A stretch of 64,000 bases of DNA from Methylomonas sp. AM2-LC (lineage in GTDB: Bacteria > Pseudomonadota > Gammaproteobacteria > Methylococcales > Methylomonadaceae): NCBI RefSeq assembly GCF_039904985.1, contig NZ_CP157006.1, positions 124,001-188,000 on the forward strand, written 5' to 3'. A model generated the notes under the pieces. It was not told the origin of the DNA. It did no database searches and worked only from the letters and a program-made list of their open reading frames with translations. Positions within the stretch are counted from its first letter, which is position 1, and the number at the start of each line of letters is the position of its first letter. Made by a program: the position numbers and the translations under genes. Below are positions 35,611 to 45,880 of the stretch, in pieces.

Positions 35611-37474
35611 GTGTGACTGGCATGGTAGTCAGCAAGCTGGTGTAAATCCAGCCATTACCCTGTGAGAAGGGAAGATGTAGGTGAAGGCAAGGGTGTCCAA
35701 AGAAACGATGTATTGCTACCCAAGGGGGAATTACGGCAATACAGAGCCAATGCGGAATCTGAAAGAAGCTGGAGCCAAATCGATCACCTAAACGAAAGTG
35801 AACCTTCGTAAGGCAGCAACAGTGGGTAAGGCGCCGTGAGCCGCCTAAGCCCGATATTCTCACCGTAAGCTATTGTTGTAGTGAAGGTAGGTGGATCGAG
35901 AAATGGGTGACTACCTTACCCAGTGAAGGGCCGTCGGTTTGGGTCGGAGTAACTGCGACTCTTTAAGCCCTAAGCGGCGCAGCAATGCGGACGTGATGAG
36001 CCGAGGGTTTGCAGACGAAGCCGTAGTAGTCGTAAAGTTTGGTGCCGATGATGACATGGTGACATGCCAGAGGGTAAAACATTGAACCAGTGACAGGATG
36101 TTGGAGATGAAGGGTGGAACATGTAAGCGGTCATGGCCGTTAATTAGAGACTGGAGGGTCGAGATCAGCCAAATAGGAGCGATGGACTATTCACCACGTA
36201 AACGGTGAACGAATCCAACGTGCAAGATTGCTGAAAACCCTCTGCAAATACGCGTGAAATGAACGACATGAGCCAACTAATTGAGGAAGAAAGACTCTTC
36301 GAAGACCTCTGTTACGCATCCTATCTGCGGATAGGGTTTGAGCAAGTAAAGGAAAACAAAGGCAAACCCGGCATAGACGGCGTGAGCATTCAAGACTTTG
36401 AATTCCGACTGGAAGAAGAGCTAAGGCAGTTGCAGCAGGAGTTGCTGAACTGGACTTACAAACCATCGCCTGTACGCAGAGTGGAAATTCCAAAGCCGGG
36501 AGGTCAGGGGGGTAGACTGCTGGGTATACCAACGGTACGTGATCGTGTGGTGCAAACTGCGGTAAAACTGCTGTTGGAACCGTTGTTTGATCCGTATTTT
36601 TCGCCGCATAGTTATGGATTTCGTCCTGGACGAAGCCCACATGATGCGGTGCAGGCGGCGCAAAACATAGTCAACAGTGGCAAGCCGTATGTGGTGGATA
36701 TAGATTTATCGAAGTTCTTTGATCGAATCCATCATGACAGGCTAATAGCACGAATGGGGCAACGGCTCATTGATAAACGCGTACTGCGCCTGGTAGGTCT
36801 GATGCTGCGAAGTGGCGTGATGATTGACGGTGTGGTTATGCGAAGCGAAGAAGGTACGATGCAGGGTGGGCCGTTAAGTCCGCTGCTCAGTAATATTGTA
36901 CTGGATGAACTGGATAAGGAATTGGAAAAGCGCGGACTGGAATTTTGTAGGTTTGCGGATGATTGCAACATATTCGTTAAATCGCAGAAAGCGGCGGAAC
37001 GGGTCATGGAAACAGTCAGCCAATTCATAGAAGGTAAACTCAAGCTCAAGGTGAACCGGGAGAAAAGCCAAGTGGCGAGATCAGAAGGGGTAAAGTTTTT
37101 GGGCTTTACGGTGGTGAATGGAACGATAGCCATCGCCCGTAAAGCCCTGCAAAACGCGATGGATAAAGTCAAAGCCCTTACGCCGCGCGGCACCCATATG
37201 GATATAGAAACCGCCCTCAAGACAATAAACCAATGGTACATTGGCTGGTCGAATTATTTCAGTCTAAGCAACTATCCTGCGCAATTGCACAAGATAGAAG
37301 CGCATATCCGGCGGCGACTGAGGGCTAGGTTGGTTGATCAGCAGAAGAGGAAGAAGAATCTTTATCGGACGCTGGTTAAAAGAGGGGTATCAAGGAATTT
37401 AGCGGCCAGAACCGTCTATTCCAACCGGAAAAGATGGGCGCTTAGTAAGACGGTAGCGGTTTCGAGAGCCTATC
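35611..37474 (+). mobile_element. Group II intron, second copy, 5' part
   Basis: 1864 bp corresponding base for base in length to 24631-26494. It is cut by MITE copy A. The missing 3' 170 bp are at 40540-40709, inverted. Confidence 0.95.
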
Positions 37475-37479
37475 TGTAG
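36259..37479 (+). pseudogene. Truncated group II intron maturase
   Basis: Same as the maturase at 25279 through residue 405 (SRAY), then a stop two codons into the MITE. It lacks the last 31 residues. RT motifs including FADD are intact, so the enzyme could retain activity in trans, but the intron RNA is disrupted. Confidence 0.9.
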
Positions 37480-38021
37480 CTGCTTGCAATCGAAAACGCG
37501 CAAACCAGCAATCAGCGCAATTTTCGACCGGAATTATCTGCAACTGACGGCGGCTCAAACCGACATTATTTGCAACTGAACTTGCAATCGATTACGCAAA
37601 CTTGCAATCATCCGCCGCAAACCAGGATTATTTGCAACTGACACCAGTTCCAGAAACTCAACACCAAGGAAACAATATGGACGTTGATTCGTTGACGAGA
37701 TAGTTGGACGATCAAGACCAGATTCGGCGTGAAGCGCATCTTGGCAAGACAAACTTCCAGAAAACGGAGGTTTTCTGGAAGCCTTGCTTGATCCCTGGAT
37801 ATGACTTAACACGCCCAACGGGTGCTCTATGCCGTACTGATCGAGGCTGGCGTTTCAGTTGCAAATAATCCTGGTTTGCGGCGGATGATTGCAGGTTGAT
37901 GTGATTGATTGCAGGTTCGGTTGCAAATAATGTCGGTTTGAACACCCTTCAGTTGCATTTAATTCCGGTCGAAAAATGCGCTGATTGCAGGTTTGCGGGT
38001 TTTCGATTGCAGGTTGTTACA
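37475..38021 (+). mobile_element. 547-bp MITE, copy A
   Basis: Runs from TGTAGCTGCTTGCAATCG to GATTGCAGGTTGTTACA. Subterminal TTGCAATC and TTGCAACTGA-type motifs recur several times at both ends, as in IS21-type ends. No transposase. In the restored arrangement the intron flanks carry a CCTATC duplication (6 bp). Confidence 0.88.
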
Positions 38022-38443
38022 TCTACTGATACACCAAGCCAAACATTAGGTAATGGGAATGAGTTATTTGCTTGTGCTGATCTGTTAACCCATTCTCGCA
38101 TCCTCTCTGGACGCTTTGTGAGTATTTGGAAGGTATGCTGCTTTGCCTGTGCCATAACAACAAATATTTTTTCTATGAAAGAATCCGGAACTGACTCATG
38201 AAACAAATCCGACATAGAGTTTACAAAAATCATTCTCGGACGCTTCCATTTTAAAGGAATCGATAATCTATCCTCGTGACACTGAACATCTGTGAATTTA
38301 CGTCCGTAATAAGACGTTACAGGATTAGCTGCCAGCCTTGGCCACTCGCGTTCGCAATAACAAAACTTGCATCCCGTGGAAATTTTACTGCACCCGGTTA
38401 TGCAATTCCAAACTTCTGTGGTCCATTCTATTTTACTTGCCAT
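38022..38443 (-). pseudogene. Gp37/Gp68 (DUF5131) family protein, N-terminal part
   Basis: Starts MASKIEWTTEVWNCITGCSKISTGC and has FCYCEREWPRLA and NSMSDLFHE, as in phage Gp37/Gp68 proteins with cysteines resembling a radical-SAM-like CX3CX2C arrangement. It runs to NVWLGVSVD and then into the MITE. The C-terminal part is at 41257-41839. Joined at the AGTAGA duplication, the gene is 422 + 577 = 999 bp, 332 aa. Confidence 0.9.
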
Positions 38444-38463
38444 TATAATTTGATATTTTGAGG

Positions 38464-38706
38464 TTACTCACGCACTAGTAATTTTGTTCCTAGCGATTTT
38501 TTGCAATTTGAGCAAAATGCTGTCTTGTTTTCTTTATAATCTGCATGGTTGTGAATTCCTGAATTATCAGTTGGTTTACCATCAAACCTGTACTTCCACT
38601 CGTAATATCCTGAATAAGTCCCTTTCTTGAAAAATTCTTAACATCCGCAATATGGGCATGATTGTATTGAGTTTAATTGCTCAATGATCGGATCAATATT
38701 GCTCAT
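38464..38706 (-). pseudogene. Small zinc-ribbon gene with one in-frame TAA
   Basis: Reads MSNIDPIIEQLNSIQSCPYC followed by GC, then TAA at 38638-38640, then EFFKKGTYSGYYEWKYRFDG and a second CSNCKK pair. The frame is otherwise open for 80 codons and begins with an ATGA overlap with the gene upstream. One nonsense change explains the loss. Confidence 0.65.
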
Positions 38707-39566
38707 TTACTGACTATGCTTACTGGGTATTCATTGTAAACCCGTCCGCCAAGTATCCGGCCAGTCACATCTTTTCCAACACGTTTTACAGTAATGCAAT
38801 CCGCATCTTCGTCTTGAGGTGGTGAATCTAAAAATTCACCTTGAGAATTTATCCATGCAAATTGACCTGGATGTGTACCAAATCCATCTCCACCTGCAGA
38901 ACACCATTCACCCCAACTTTCGAAGTTAAGAGGTATTACGGCCTCTTCGCACTGGTCACGCAACGAAAAGGCCCAATCGGGGTGCATTGGTTTAGCGTCC
39001 TCTCCGTGTTCGCCTGAAACGACCACCCAATCAATTATTCCATTAAATTTTCCTCCATCACCACGATTACCACCTATCCATGGATATCCACCGTCTATCC
39101 TTCTTAAATCTAGGGGACCTAATAATGGCTGAACAGATACCCATCGAATAGCGGCCGGTGTTTGCATTAATAGAGGAATACGTTCCTGAGCAGTTTTTTG
39201 GTCATTAATTTCAACACCAATCCATACGTTTTTCAGTGGCCAGTCTTTAAAACAAAGATCAAGGCCATAAGCTGATTTAGCTTGGGATAAAACTGCTTCA
39301 AAAAAAACATCGTCTCGAAGTACAGCTCTCATTCTTTCAGGAAATATTGTTTTAATTAGAAACTGATGCTGAGGTGTATCAGCGATTACGGCGAAGACTT
39401 CTGGCAAAAACTCGTCTAATACATCTTCACCAAATAAGTCATGCGATTTGCTTACATGAATAATTCGCGGCTCGCCACAGAATATAGGTACATTTAAAAT
39501 AGCGGGTGTCATGAAGTTTTCAAGGGGATTCCATTCTTCGTTTAAAATGGTTTTTTCGTTTTGCAT
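38703..39566 (-). CDS. Divergent Gp37/Gp68 (DUF5131) family protein
   Basis: 287 aa. The core NVWIGVEINDQKTAQERIPL, AIRWVSVQPLLGPLDL, DWVVVSGEHG..AKPMHPDW and FESWGEW parallels the family. The N-terminal cysteine cluster of its neighbour is absent, so it may not bind a metal cofactor. It is a paralogue of the gene split at 38022/41257 and lies in the same reverse-oriented block. Confidence 0.82.
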   Translation of the reverse strand: MQNEKTILNEEWNPLENFMTPAILNVPIFCGEPRIIHVSKSHDLFGEDVLDEFLPEVFAVIADTPQHQFLIKTIFPERMRAVLRDDVFFEAVLSQAKSAYGLDLCFKDWPLKNVWIGVEINDQKTAQERIPLLMQTPAAIRWVSVQPLLGPLDLRRIDGGYPWIGGNRGDGGKFNGIIDWVVVSGEHGEDAKPMHPDWAFSLRDQCEEAVIPLNFESWGEWCSAGGDGFGTHPGQFAWINSQGEFLDSPPQDEDADCITVKRVGKDVTGRILGGRVYNEYPVSIVSK

Positions 39567-39600
39567 AGTTTATTACCTGTATTCTTGTTAAGACCAAAAG

Positions 39601-40041
39601 CTAAATATCTAAAAACGAATTTCCCCGTGGACTATGCAAAACATCAAGCCTTTTCCTGCCACTCCCATTACCCCAGCCTGTTTTTGTGATAATTTCAATC
39701 CTGTCACGAGAAAATGAATCTATAACATCATCATTTTCTGCATCAGTTGCAAGAACAGATAACATGCCATCGCTCAAAAGTTTTTCTAGTTTATTATTAA
39801 CAATCTGAAATTCGCCAACCATAATCACGTTGGCAACCGGATACACAATGCCGTGGTAACTTGAAACAACGCCTGATTTACATAGGCGGGAGAATATTTC
39901 GTATAAATCATCACCGTTTTCAGCTAGTCTTTTTTGGGTGAGGGCATTTTTTGTATCTCGTGGAAATTCGACCCTATAGTTAATATAAAGATCATCCGTC
40001 AGGCCGATTACACTCATAACTGTTGACACCTTCAAAAGCAC
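39601..40041 (-). CDS. Hypothetical 146-aa protein
   Basis: No recognised family. It is 34 bp upstream of the DUF5131 gene in the same direction and probably leads that transcription unit. A start at MSVIGLTDD (40017) is an alternative. Confidence 0.58.
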   Translation of the reverse strand: MLLKVSTVMSVIGLTDDLYINYRVEFPRDTKNALTQKRLAENGDDLYEIFSRLCKSGVVSSYHGIVYPVANVIMVGEFQIVNNKLEKLLSDGMLSVLATDAENDDVIDSFSRDRIEIITKTGWGNGSGRKRLDVLHSPRGNSFLDI

Positions 40042-40355
40042 CCACCCGTTTGATTAATTTTTGTTTAGGTATGGGCACATTTAAACATTATTACTTGAAA
40101 ATGTCAAACAATATATTTGTATTTTTTTGCTCTGCAATCGAAATAATCGGCATTATCATTGTTGATTAATTTTTTCTATCGAACCAGTGCATGTTGTCCT
40201 TGAATTATGTTACCGCTAATTTGAATCTTCCTTTCAATACGATTACCTCTGATTTTCTCTCTCATGTTCTTCTAATATTGGCAACAAATCATTGAGCGTC
40301 ATACAATTTTCCCGAAAAATAAACTCTATTTTGCTATTTAATTGAATAATGTTTA
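40042..40355. other. AT-rich intergenic region
   Basis: No gene or clear regulatory signal seen, apart from a presumed promoter for the reverse genes. It joins R1 at 40356. Confidence 0.5.
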
Positions 40356-40539
40356 CAAGCGAGTCGCTATTTTTGCGAAAGCTTGTTTAGGGGCATCCCA
40401 GCCCCAACAAGCGGCAAAAACTACGCGACCATTTAATGCCTCCGGCGGCCCCGATTCGCCCTCGTCGCCTGCTCTTGCGCCTAAACGGCTTAAGAGCTAG
40501 GCTCCAAATGGCTTGACGGCGTTTCGCGATGCCTTGCAG
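40356..40539 (-). repeat. R1 right part at the second intron copy
   Basis: 184 bp, the reverse complement of 26659-26842. Together with 35513-35610 it makes a 282-bp R1. Confidence 0.93.
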
Positions 40540-40709
40540 ATCGGGTCAGAGGAGGCCGAAGCCTCCGTCTGCCCACAGAACCGTGCGTACGGGTCCGTAC
40601 ACGGCTCCTCATGCAAGATAGACCCACTGAGAAACATCAAACCAGTGCGCCTCCTTCTGGTCGGATCGTATGGCTTGGCCTTTATGCTTAAACCAGTCGT
40701 TGGGATAGG
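40540..40709 (-). mobile_element. Group II intron, second copy, 3' part
   Basis: 170 bp, the reverse complement of 26489-26658, including domains V and VI and the last maturase codons. The outer six bases repeat the CCTATC target. Confidence 0.95.
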
Positions 40710-41256
40710 TGTAACAACCTGCAATCGAAAACCCGCAAACCTGCAATCAGCGCATTTTTCGACCGGAATTAAATGCAACTGAAGGGTGTTCAAACCGACA
40801 TTATTTGCAACCGAACCTGCAATCAATCACATCAACCTGCAATCATCCGCCGCAAACCAGGATTATTTGCAACTGAAACGCCAGCCTCGATCAGTACGGC
40901 ATAGAGCACCCGTTGGGCGTGTTAAGTCATATCCAGGGATCAAGCAAGGCTTCCAGAAAACCTCCGTTTTCTGGAAGTTTGTCTTGCCAAGATGCGCTTC
41001 ACGCCGAATCTGGTCTTGATCGTCCAACTATCTCGTCAACGAATCAACGTCCATATTGTTTCCTTGGTGTTGAGTTTCTGGAACTGGTGTCAGTTGCAAA
41101 TAATCCTGGTTTGCGGCGGATGATTGCAAGTTTGCGTAATCGATTGCAAGTTCAGTTGCAAATAATGTCGGTTTGAGCCGCCGTCAGTTGCAGATAATTC
41201 CGGTCGAAAATTGCGCTGATTGCTGGTTTGCGCGTTTTCGATTGCAAGCAGCTACA
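40710..41256 (-). mobile_element. 547-bp MITE, copy B
   Basis: Reverse complement of copy A. It sits inside the Gp37/Gp68 gene with an AGTAGA duplication (one copy ends at 38022, the other is 41257-41262). Confidence 0.9.
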
Positions 41257-41839
41257 AGTAGAGAACCAAGAGGCCGCAGATAAACGCATACCGATACTAC
41301 TGGACACCGCTTCGGCGATTAGATGGGTAAGCGCAGAACCGTTGCTTGGAGAAATTGATATTGTTCCGTACATGGGAGATAGAACGATAAAATGCAAATG
41401 TGGTTTCAAGCAAGATGAAAACTGGATTTTTGGTGCATCACCTGGAGCTGAAGTATGTATGGAATGCGGTAACAAGATTACTACATATCCTAGTTTGGAT
41501 TGGATTGTATGTGGAGGAGAATCCGGTATTTCAAATGCTAGGCCGATGCATCCTGATTGGGCGTATTCAGTTCTTAAGCAGTGTGAAGAGACAAATACAC
41601 CTTTTTTCTTTAAGCAATGGGGTGAATGGACTCACCCCGGTATAAATGGTTTTGGAACCCACTCAGGAAAAGTTGCCTTCATTGATTCGTATGGAAATTT
41701 TCTTGATACACCCACTGAAGACGAAAACGCCGACTGCTTACCGATTAAACGTGTCGGAAAAAAGATTTCTGGGAAGATGATTGGTGGAAGGCTCTACGTA
41801 GAATATCCTTTTGACCAACAAATAAAAAATGATGAGTAA
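41257..41839 (+). pseudogene. Gp37/Gp68 (DUF5131) family protein, C-terminal part
   Basis: Reads VENQEAADKRIPILLDTASA, LDWIVCGGESG, ARPMHPDW, FFKQWGEW and ends EYPFDQQIKNDE. It completes the N-terminal part now on the opposite strand at 38443. Confidence 0.9.
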
Positions 41840-41870
41840 ATCATCGAAATCACAAATAGTAGGTCAATTT

Positions 41871-42147
41871 ATGTTCAATCCTCCGCTGGAAACCGTGGAA
41901 GCAGAGCGTTAGCGGAGTGAAGGTTTCTAGTCCTGGATAGCGCCCAGGAGCCGGGCGGGTTTACTTGGAAACCTGCAAGGCCTACCGAAAGGCGCGTATA
42001 AAGTGGCGAGCAAGATTAAATTACGATTGGGGCGAAAATTATCAACCAGAAACATTATCCACGCCGGATTTTGTACGCGTTGAAAAAAGCTTTTTTGAAT
42101 ATGAAGAAATCGTAGAATTATTATTTATCGCCAAGGATGGCGATTAA
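41871..42147 (+). pseudogene. Small gene interrupted by R3
   Basis: ATG at 41871 (MFNP), R3 at 41884-42010, then PRLNYDWGENYQPETLSTPD to IAKDGD. Without R3 the coding length is 13 + 137 = 150 bp, exactly 50 codons. Function unknown. Confidence 0.7.
41884..42010 (+). repeat. R3, short member of the R1/R2 family
   Basis: 127 bp from CGCTGGAAACCGTGG to AAGTGGCGAG. It has the same 5' hairpin, TAGTCC, GCCGGGCGGGTTT and GGAAACCTGCAAGGC core as R1 and R2, but lacks their 3' half. Left flank ends CCTC. Confidence 0.78.
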
Positions 42148-42177
42148 CCCAAATTAACAAACAACCAGGAGAACGAA

Positions 42178-42448
42178 ATGAAAGCATTGGCCGAACAAAA
42201 CCAAGCCTTAGTAGATTTCGACAAAACCTTCGATTCAGCAGATTTTCAATCTTGCGTTAACCGCGCGCAACCGCGAAGCTCAAATAACAGAAGAAGGCTA
42301 TGAATGGCCGATAAATACAAACTCTTGCCGCTGGGCAATTGAGCAAAAAATCATTAACCGCGCATCTGGCGTATCAATGATGTCCGCCGTTATTGAGTAC
42401 GTAGAAGGCGTGGAGCGTCAGGCCGAAGAATTTAACGGCATTGCATAA
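42178..42448 (+). pseudogene. Frameshifted hypothetical gene
   Basis: Begins MKALAEQNQALVDFDKTFDS after an AGGAGAAC RBS; after a frame change near 42260-42280 it continues REAQITEEGYEWPINTNSC to VERQAEEFNGIA. One indel breaks it. Confidence 0.62.
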
Positions 42449-42517
42449 CTCCACCGCCAAGGATGGCGATTAATTACCCCGCCCCGGCGTTTTCCGGGAT
42501 TAATTAAGGATAAGACC

Positions 42518-42936
42518 ATGAAGCTCGTAATTGACCATGTACACCACTTTGAATACATGGACTTCAACTTGGTAGATAAAACCATAAGCACAATTATCCA
42601 GAGAGAGATAATTGTAGACTTATCGGAAAAAATCACGATAGTTTTATAGAATTTTTAAAAAACTATTGTAGTCCGCGCGGACTATCAAGCATTGATGTAC
42701 TCCATAATAAAGTCTGGAAAAATGGACGTTGGATGGATGATCCATTGTGTCGTGGCTATGTAAAAAATTTCTGTAATGCAGATATACAGTCATTAAGCGC
42801 AAAAAACGAATGGGTATATTCATGGGATTATACTACTATTGAGCACCCTAGAGAGATTACCCTAGAGTACTTGAAAAGTCTGTACGATGCCCTAGAAAAC
42901 AATACCCGTGTCCAGGTGATGGAAAACGGGTATTAG
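42518..42936 (+). pseudogene. Frameshifted hypothetical gene
   Basis: MKLVIDHVHHFEYMDFNLVD runs to LSEK; then a shift at the A run near 42629 gives NHDSFIEFLKNYCSPRGLSS to VMENGY. One base change in the homopolymer accounts for it. Confidence 0.65.
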
Positions 42937-42957
42937 CTAGAAAAAACCTAAATTAGC

Positions 42958-43192
42958 ATGTTAGTGGGTGATCCAGAAAAAACTTTAGAGAGAAATGAAA
43001 TAGGCAATTGGGAAATGTTTTCAAATGGTCAATTTTTTAGGAATCTTGATTTTTGTGAGAATGCTGTGGCTCAATCAGTATCTGCTCACTACGAAGAGCA
43101 GAAACGCATTACAAGCACTAAGAGAAACTAGATCTGCTCTTAAAGAGTTGTTTGAAAAAAAACTGGCACACAAGGATTGGTTTGCGGATTAA
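42958..43192 (+). pseudogene. Decayed small gene
   Basis: The frame MLVGDPEKTLERNEIGNW runs to 43131; an alternative frame then reads RNALQALRETRSALKELFEK to DWFAD at 43192. The two overlap near 43100, suggesting one frameshifted gene. Weak support. Confidence 0.4.
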
Positions 43193-43264
43193 CAACTTTA
43201 GGTAATCTCTATTCCGAAATCGGCGACTTAACAAAAAATAACTAGTGGTTTTTCTTAAAAAATC

Positions 43265-43290
43265 GAATTAGGCTTTTTATCGGCACCTTT
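43265..43290. repeat. R5 short repeat, copy 4
   Basis: GAATTAGGCTTTTTATCGGC followed by ACCTTTC, 61 bp before the next gene. Confidence 0.45.
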
Positions 43291-43350
43291 CGAGCTAGGC
43301 TTTTACACTAAATATTTTAATAATCCTTTATTTTTAAATTAGGAAATATC

Positions 43351-43575
43351 GTGTCATTTACCCTTGCCGCTTACAGTTTTTTATCGGAAATATTAACAAA
43401 CAGCTCCCATGTATTAAACTTAGAACATATACAAAAGATGATTGTTTCTGGTCTCATACATGGATTGATATATGGCGTGATTTTTAAATTTTTTCACACT
43501 CTCCCCTTGTCGGTAACGTTGGTAATAGCCATCCTTGGGATTGGTGGTATATGGCTGTATTTTAAGCGCCGTTAA
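43351..43575 (+). CDS. Small two-helix membrane protein
   Basis: 74 aa with hydrophobic stretches at about residues 28-47 and 50-69 and a KRR tail. No family recognised. Confidence 0.55.
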   Translation: MSFTLAAYSFLSEILTNSSHVLNLEHIQKMIVSGLIHGLIYGVIFKFFHTLPLSVTLVIAILGIGGIWLYFKRR

Positions 43576-43771
43576 GCTGATCTTGCATGAAAATCCAATC
43601 TGATGTGTGGGTAGTTGCAATGCAAAAGGCATACTACAATAGCAATTGCCTATCGTCTAAAAGGCGCAGGCGCTCATGCTTTCCCCCATATTTCTCTCTG
43701 TGGCATTGCAATGGAAAAAATCAAGTCCGAAACTCACTGGCGGGTATTCATCCCTCCTTGGATTTATAAAA

Positions 43772-44149
43772 ATGATTGGCAACGAATCCGTTACGCAACG
43801 TATAAACCAAATAGAAACAATATTGCTAAATTACAAATTCAGATTTTCCTGTGAAAACGAACTGCAAACAGGCATTGAAAATGTCTTGCAGATAAGCAAT
43901 ATTGAGTATGTGCGCGAAAAGTCAATTTCCAAGCGTGATCGACCAGATTTCATTATTGATGGAATTGCTGTAGAAATAAAAATTAAAGGTAGTTTATCGA
44001 CAGCAATAAGACAGGTCGCCCGGTATGCGAGTCACGACGACATTAGGGCTGTTTTAGTGATTGGAACACCATTCTGGATACTTAGAATTCCAAAACGACT
44101 ACACGAAAAAGAAATACTCTCCATTAGATTAATAGGGAGCCTACTTTGA
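43772..44149 (+). CDS. PD-(D/E)XK-like nuclease-fold protein
   Basis: 125 aa from the ATG at 43772. RDRPDFIIDGIAVEIKIKG contains Asp59 and Glu68-x-Lys70, the spacing of a PD-(D/E)XK active site, followed by a helix with IRQVARYA as in such nucleases. It overlaps the SNF2 gene by 4 bp, so the two probably work together. A short upstream frame (43615-43854) may be another small gene or a remnant. Confidence 0.68.
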   Translation: MIGNESVTQRINQIETILLNYKFRFSCENELQTGIENVLQISNIEYVREKSISKRDRPDFIIDGIAVEIKIKGSLSTAIRQVARYASHDDIRAVLVIGTPFWILRIPKRLHEKEILSIRLIGSLL

Positions 44150-45834
44150 GCTTGGGTGAAATAACTTACAACAATGGCCACTGGAATATTGTTTGCGAAC
44201 CGCATGTAAGAACGAAGCTGAAGCGTCTTTTTCCAGAGATCGATCAGCGTGCTGGAGATTTATCCAGCCTTTCTGATAACGAAGAAAATTGCCGTGATTT
44301 ATTGTGGTTCTTAGACAGATATCCAATGAAGGTAGACCGAATGGACTACATGACGAAGCGGTCCGAATTTCATGTAGAACAAGAAAACCAAGTTGCCGCT
44401 TTATTGAATTTTCGAAATCCACCTAATGATTTCGAGTTGGCTTTCCCTGCGAGAGATTATCAAAAAATAGCTGCAACGCTTGCCATTATTAAAAAGGGCG
44501 TGCTGGTTGCTGATGATCTTGGGTTGGGAAAGACTGTAACCGGCATCTGTCTTTTGGCAATAGCAAATAATCTTCCTGCGCTAGTTGTAACTATGTCTCA
44601 CCTGGTATCGCAATGGGAGAACGAAATAAACCGTTTTGCACCCTTATTAAAAACTCACGCTTTAAAAACAGGGAAAACTTACGACTTGATTGTGAAAACA
44701 AGAAAAAAAGGCTGTGACGACAAATTGCCCGATGTAATTATTTGCAATTACCATAAGCTTCATGGATGGTCTGATGTTTTATCAGGACTGGTACCACTAG
44801 TGATATTTGATGAAGCGCAAGAACTGCGCAGACATGAATCAAATAAATATGCCGCTGCAAAACATATAGCAGGTAAAGCCAATTTAGTAATGGGATTGTC
44901 GGCAACACCTATATACAATCAAGGCCATGAGTTTTTTAATGTGATTGATTGCATAAGACCTAGGGCGCTAGGGACTAGACCAGAATTCTTACGTGAATGG
45001 TGCGGAGACGGGGAATCCATCAAAGATCCAAGAGCATTCGGAGAATATCTGAGAAGGGAAGGACTGATGATTCGGCGCACGCGTAAAGAAGTTGGCCGCG
45101 AGCTGCCACCCATTATTAAAATACCGCAGTATGTCGATTGTGATAGCAGCAAACTAGATAGCATCAAAGGCGCGGCAGTTGAGCTTGCAAAAATCATATT
45201 AGCAAATCAGCAGCAATCAGTCGGGGCAGCTTTTCATGCTGCCCAAGAATTCAATATAATGATGAGGCAAGCGACAGGTATTGCAAAGGCCCCATACGTT
45301 GCAGAATTCGTCAGAATGCTGTTGGAATCTGGCGAAAAAGTCATACTATTTGGATGGCATCGGGAAGTTTACAATATATGGCTAGAACGTTTATACGATT
45401 TTAAACCAGTAATGTATACAGGCACGGAATCGGCAAAACAGAAGGATGCCGCAAAAAACGCATTCATATATGGTGAAAGTCAGTTAATGATCGTATCGCT
45501 TCGATCGGGTGCTGGACTCGACGGTCTGCAATCGGTGTGTTGGACTGTTGTAAAAGGTGAACTTGATTATTCACCAGCAGTACATGATCAGTGTATAGGT
45601 CGGGCGGCTAGGGATGGGCAGGAAAACACAGTAATGGCCCATTATTTGATTTCTGAGAATGGGAGCGACCCTATCATCGCAGATATACTGGGTATTAAGC
45701 GTGGACAAATAGAAGGCGTAATTAATCCTAATGACGACTTAATCGAACATTTAGAAGTTGATCCTGGGTACATTAAGCGGCTAGCAAGCGACTACCTGAC
45801 AAGGGCTGGTGTGTCTTTTGATGGAAATAGATAG
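44146..45834 (+). CDS. SNF2-family DEAD-like helicase/translocase
   Basis: 562 aa from a TTG that overlaps the previous stop (TTGA). Walker A lies in ADDLGLGKT (Lys129), the DEAQ box is at 222-225, motif III is GLSATP, and the C-terminal motor has RSGAGLDGLQ and QCIGRAARDGQ. Lone SNF2 proteins paired with nuclease-fold proteins occur on plasmids and phages and in some defence loci; the role here is unknown. It lacks extra DNA-binding domains. Confidence 0.88.
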   Translation: MSLGEITYNNGHWNIVCEPHVRTKLKRLFPEIDQRAGDLSSLSDNEENCRDLLWFLDRYPMKVDRMDYMTKRSEFHVEQENQVAALLNFRNPPNDFELAFPARDYQKIAATLAIIKKGVLVADDLGLGKTVTGICLLAIANNLPALVVTMSHLVSQWENEINRFAPLLKTHALKTGKTYDLIVKTRKKGCDDKLPDVIICNYHKLHGWSDVLSGLVPLVIFDEAQELRRHESNKYAAAKHIAGKANLVMGLSATPIYNQGHEFFNVIDCIRPRALGTRPEFLREWCGDGESIKDPRAFGEYLRREGLMIRRTRKEVGRELPPIIKIPQYVDCDSSKLDSIKGAAVELAKIILANQQQSVGAAFHAAQEFNIMMRQATGIAKAPYVAEFVRMLLESGEKVILFGWHREVYNIWLERLYDFKPVMYTGTESAKQKDAAKNAFIYGESQLMIVSLRSGAGLDGLQSVCWTVVKGELDYSPAVHDQCIGRAARDGQENTVMAHYLISENGSDPIIADILGIKRGQIEGVINPNDDLIEHLEVDPGYIKRLASDYLTRAGVSFDGNR

Positions 45835-45880
45835 ATTTAAAAGTAATGTTAAATTCCGTTGGTCTCTGATTAATAATATT

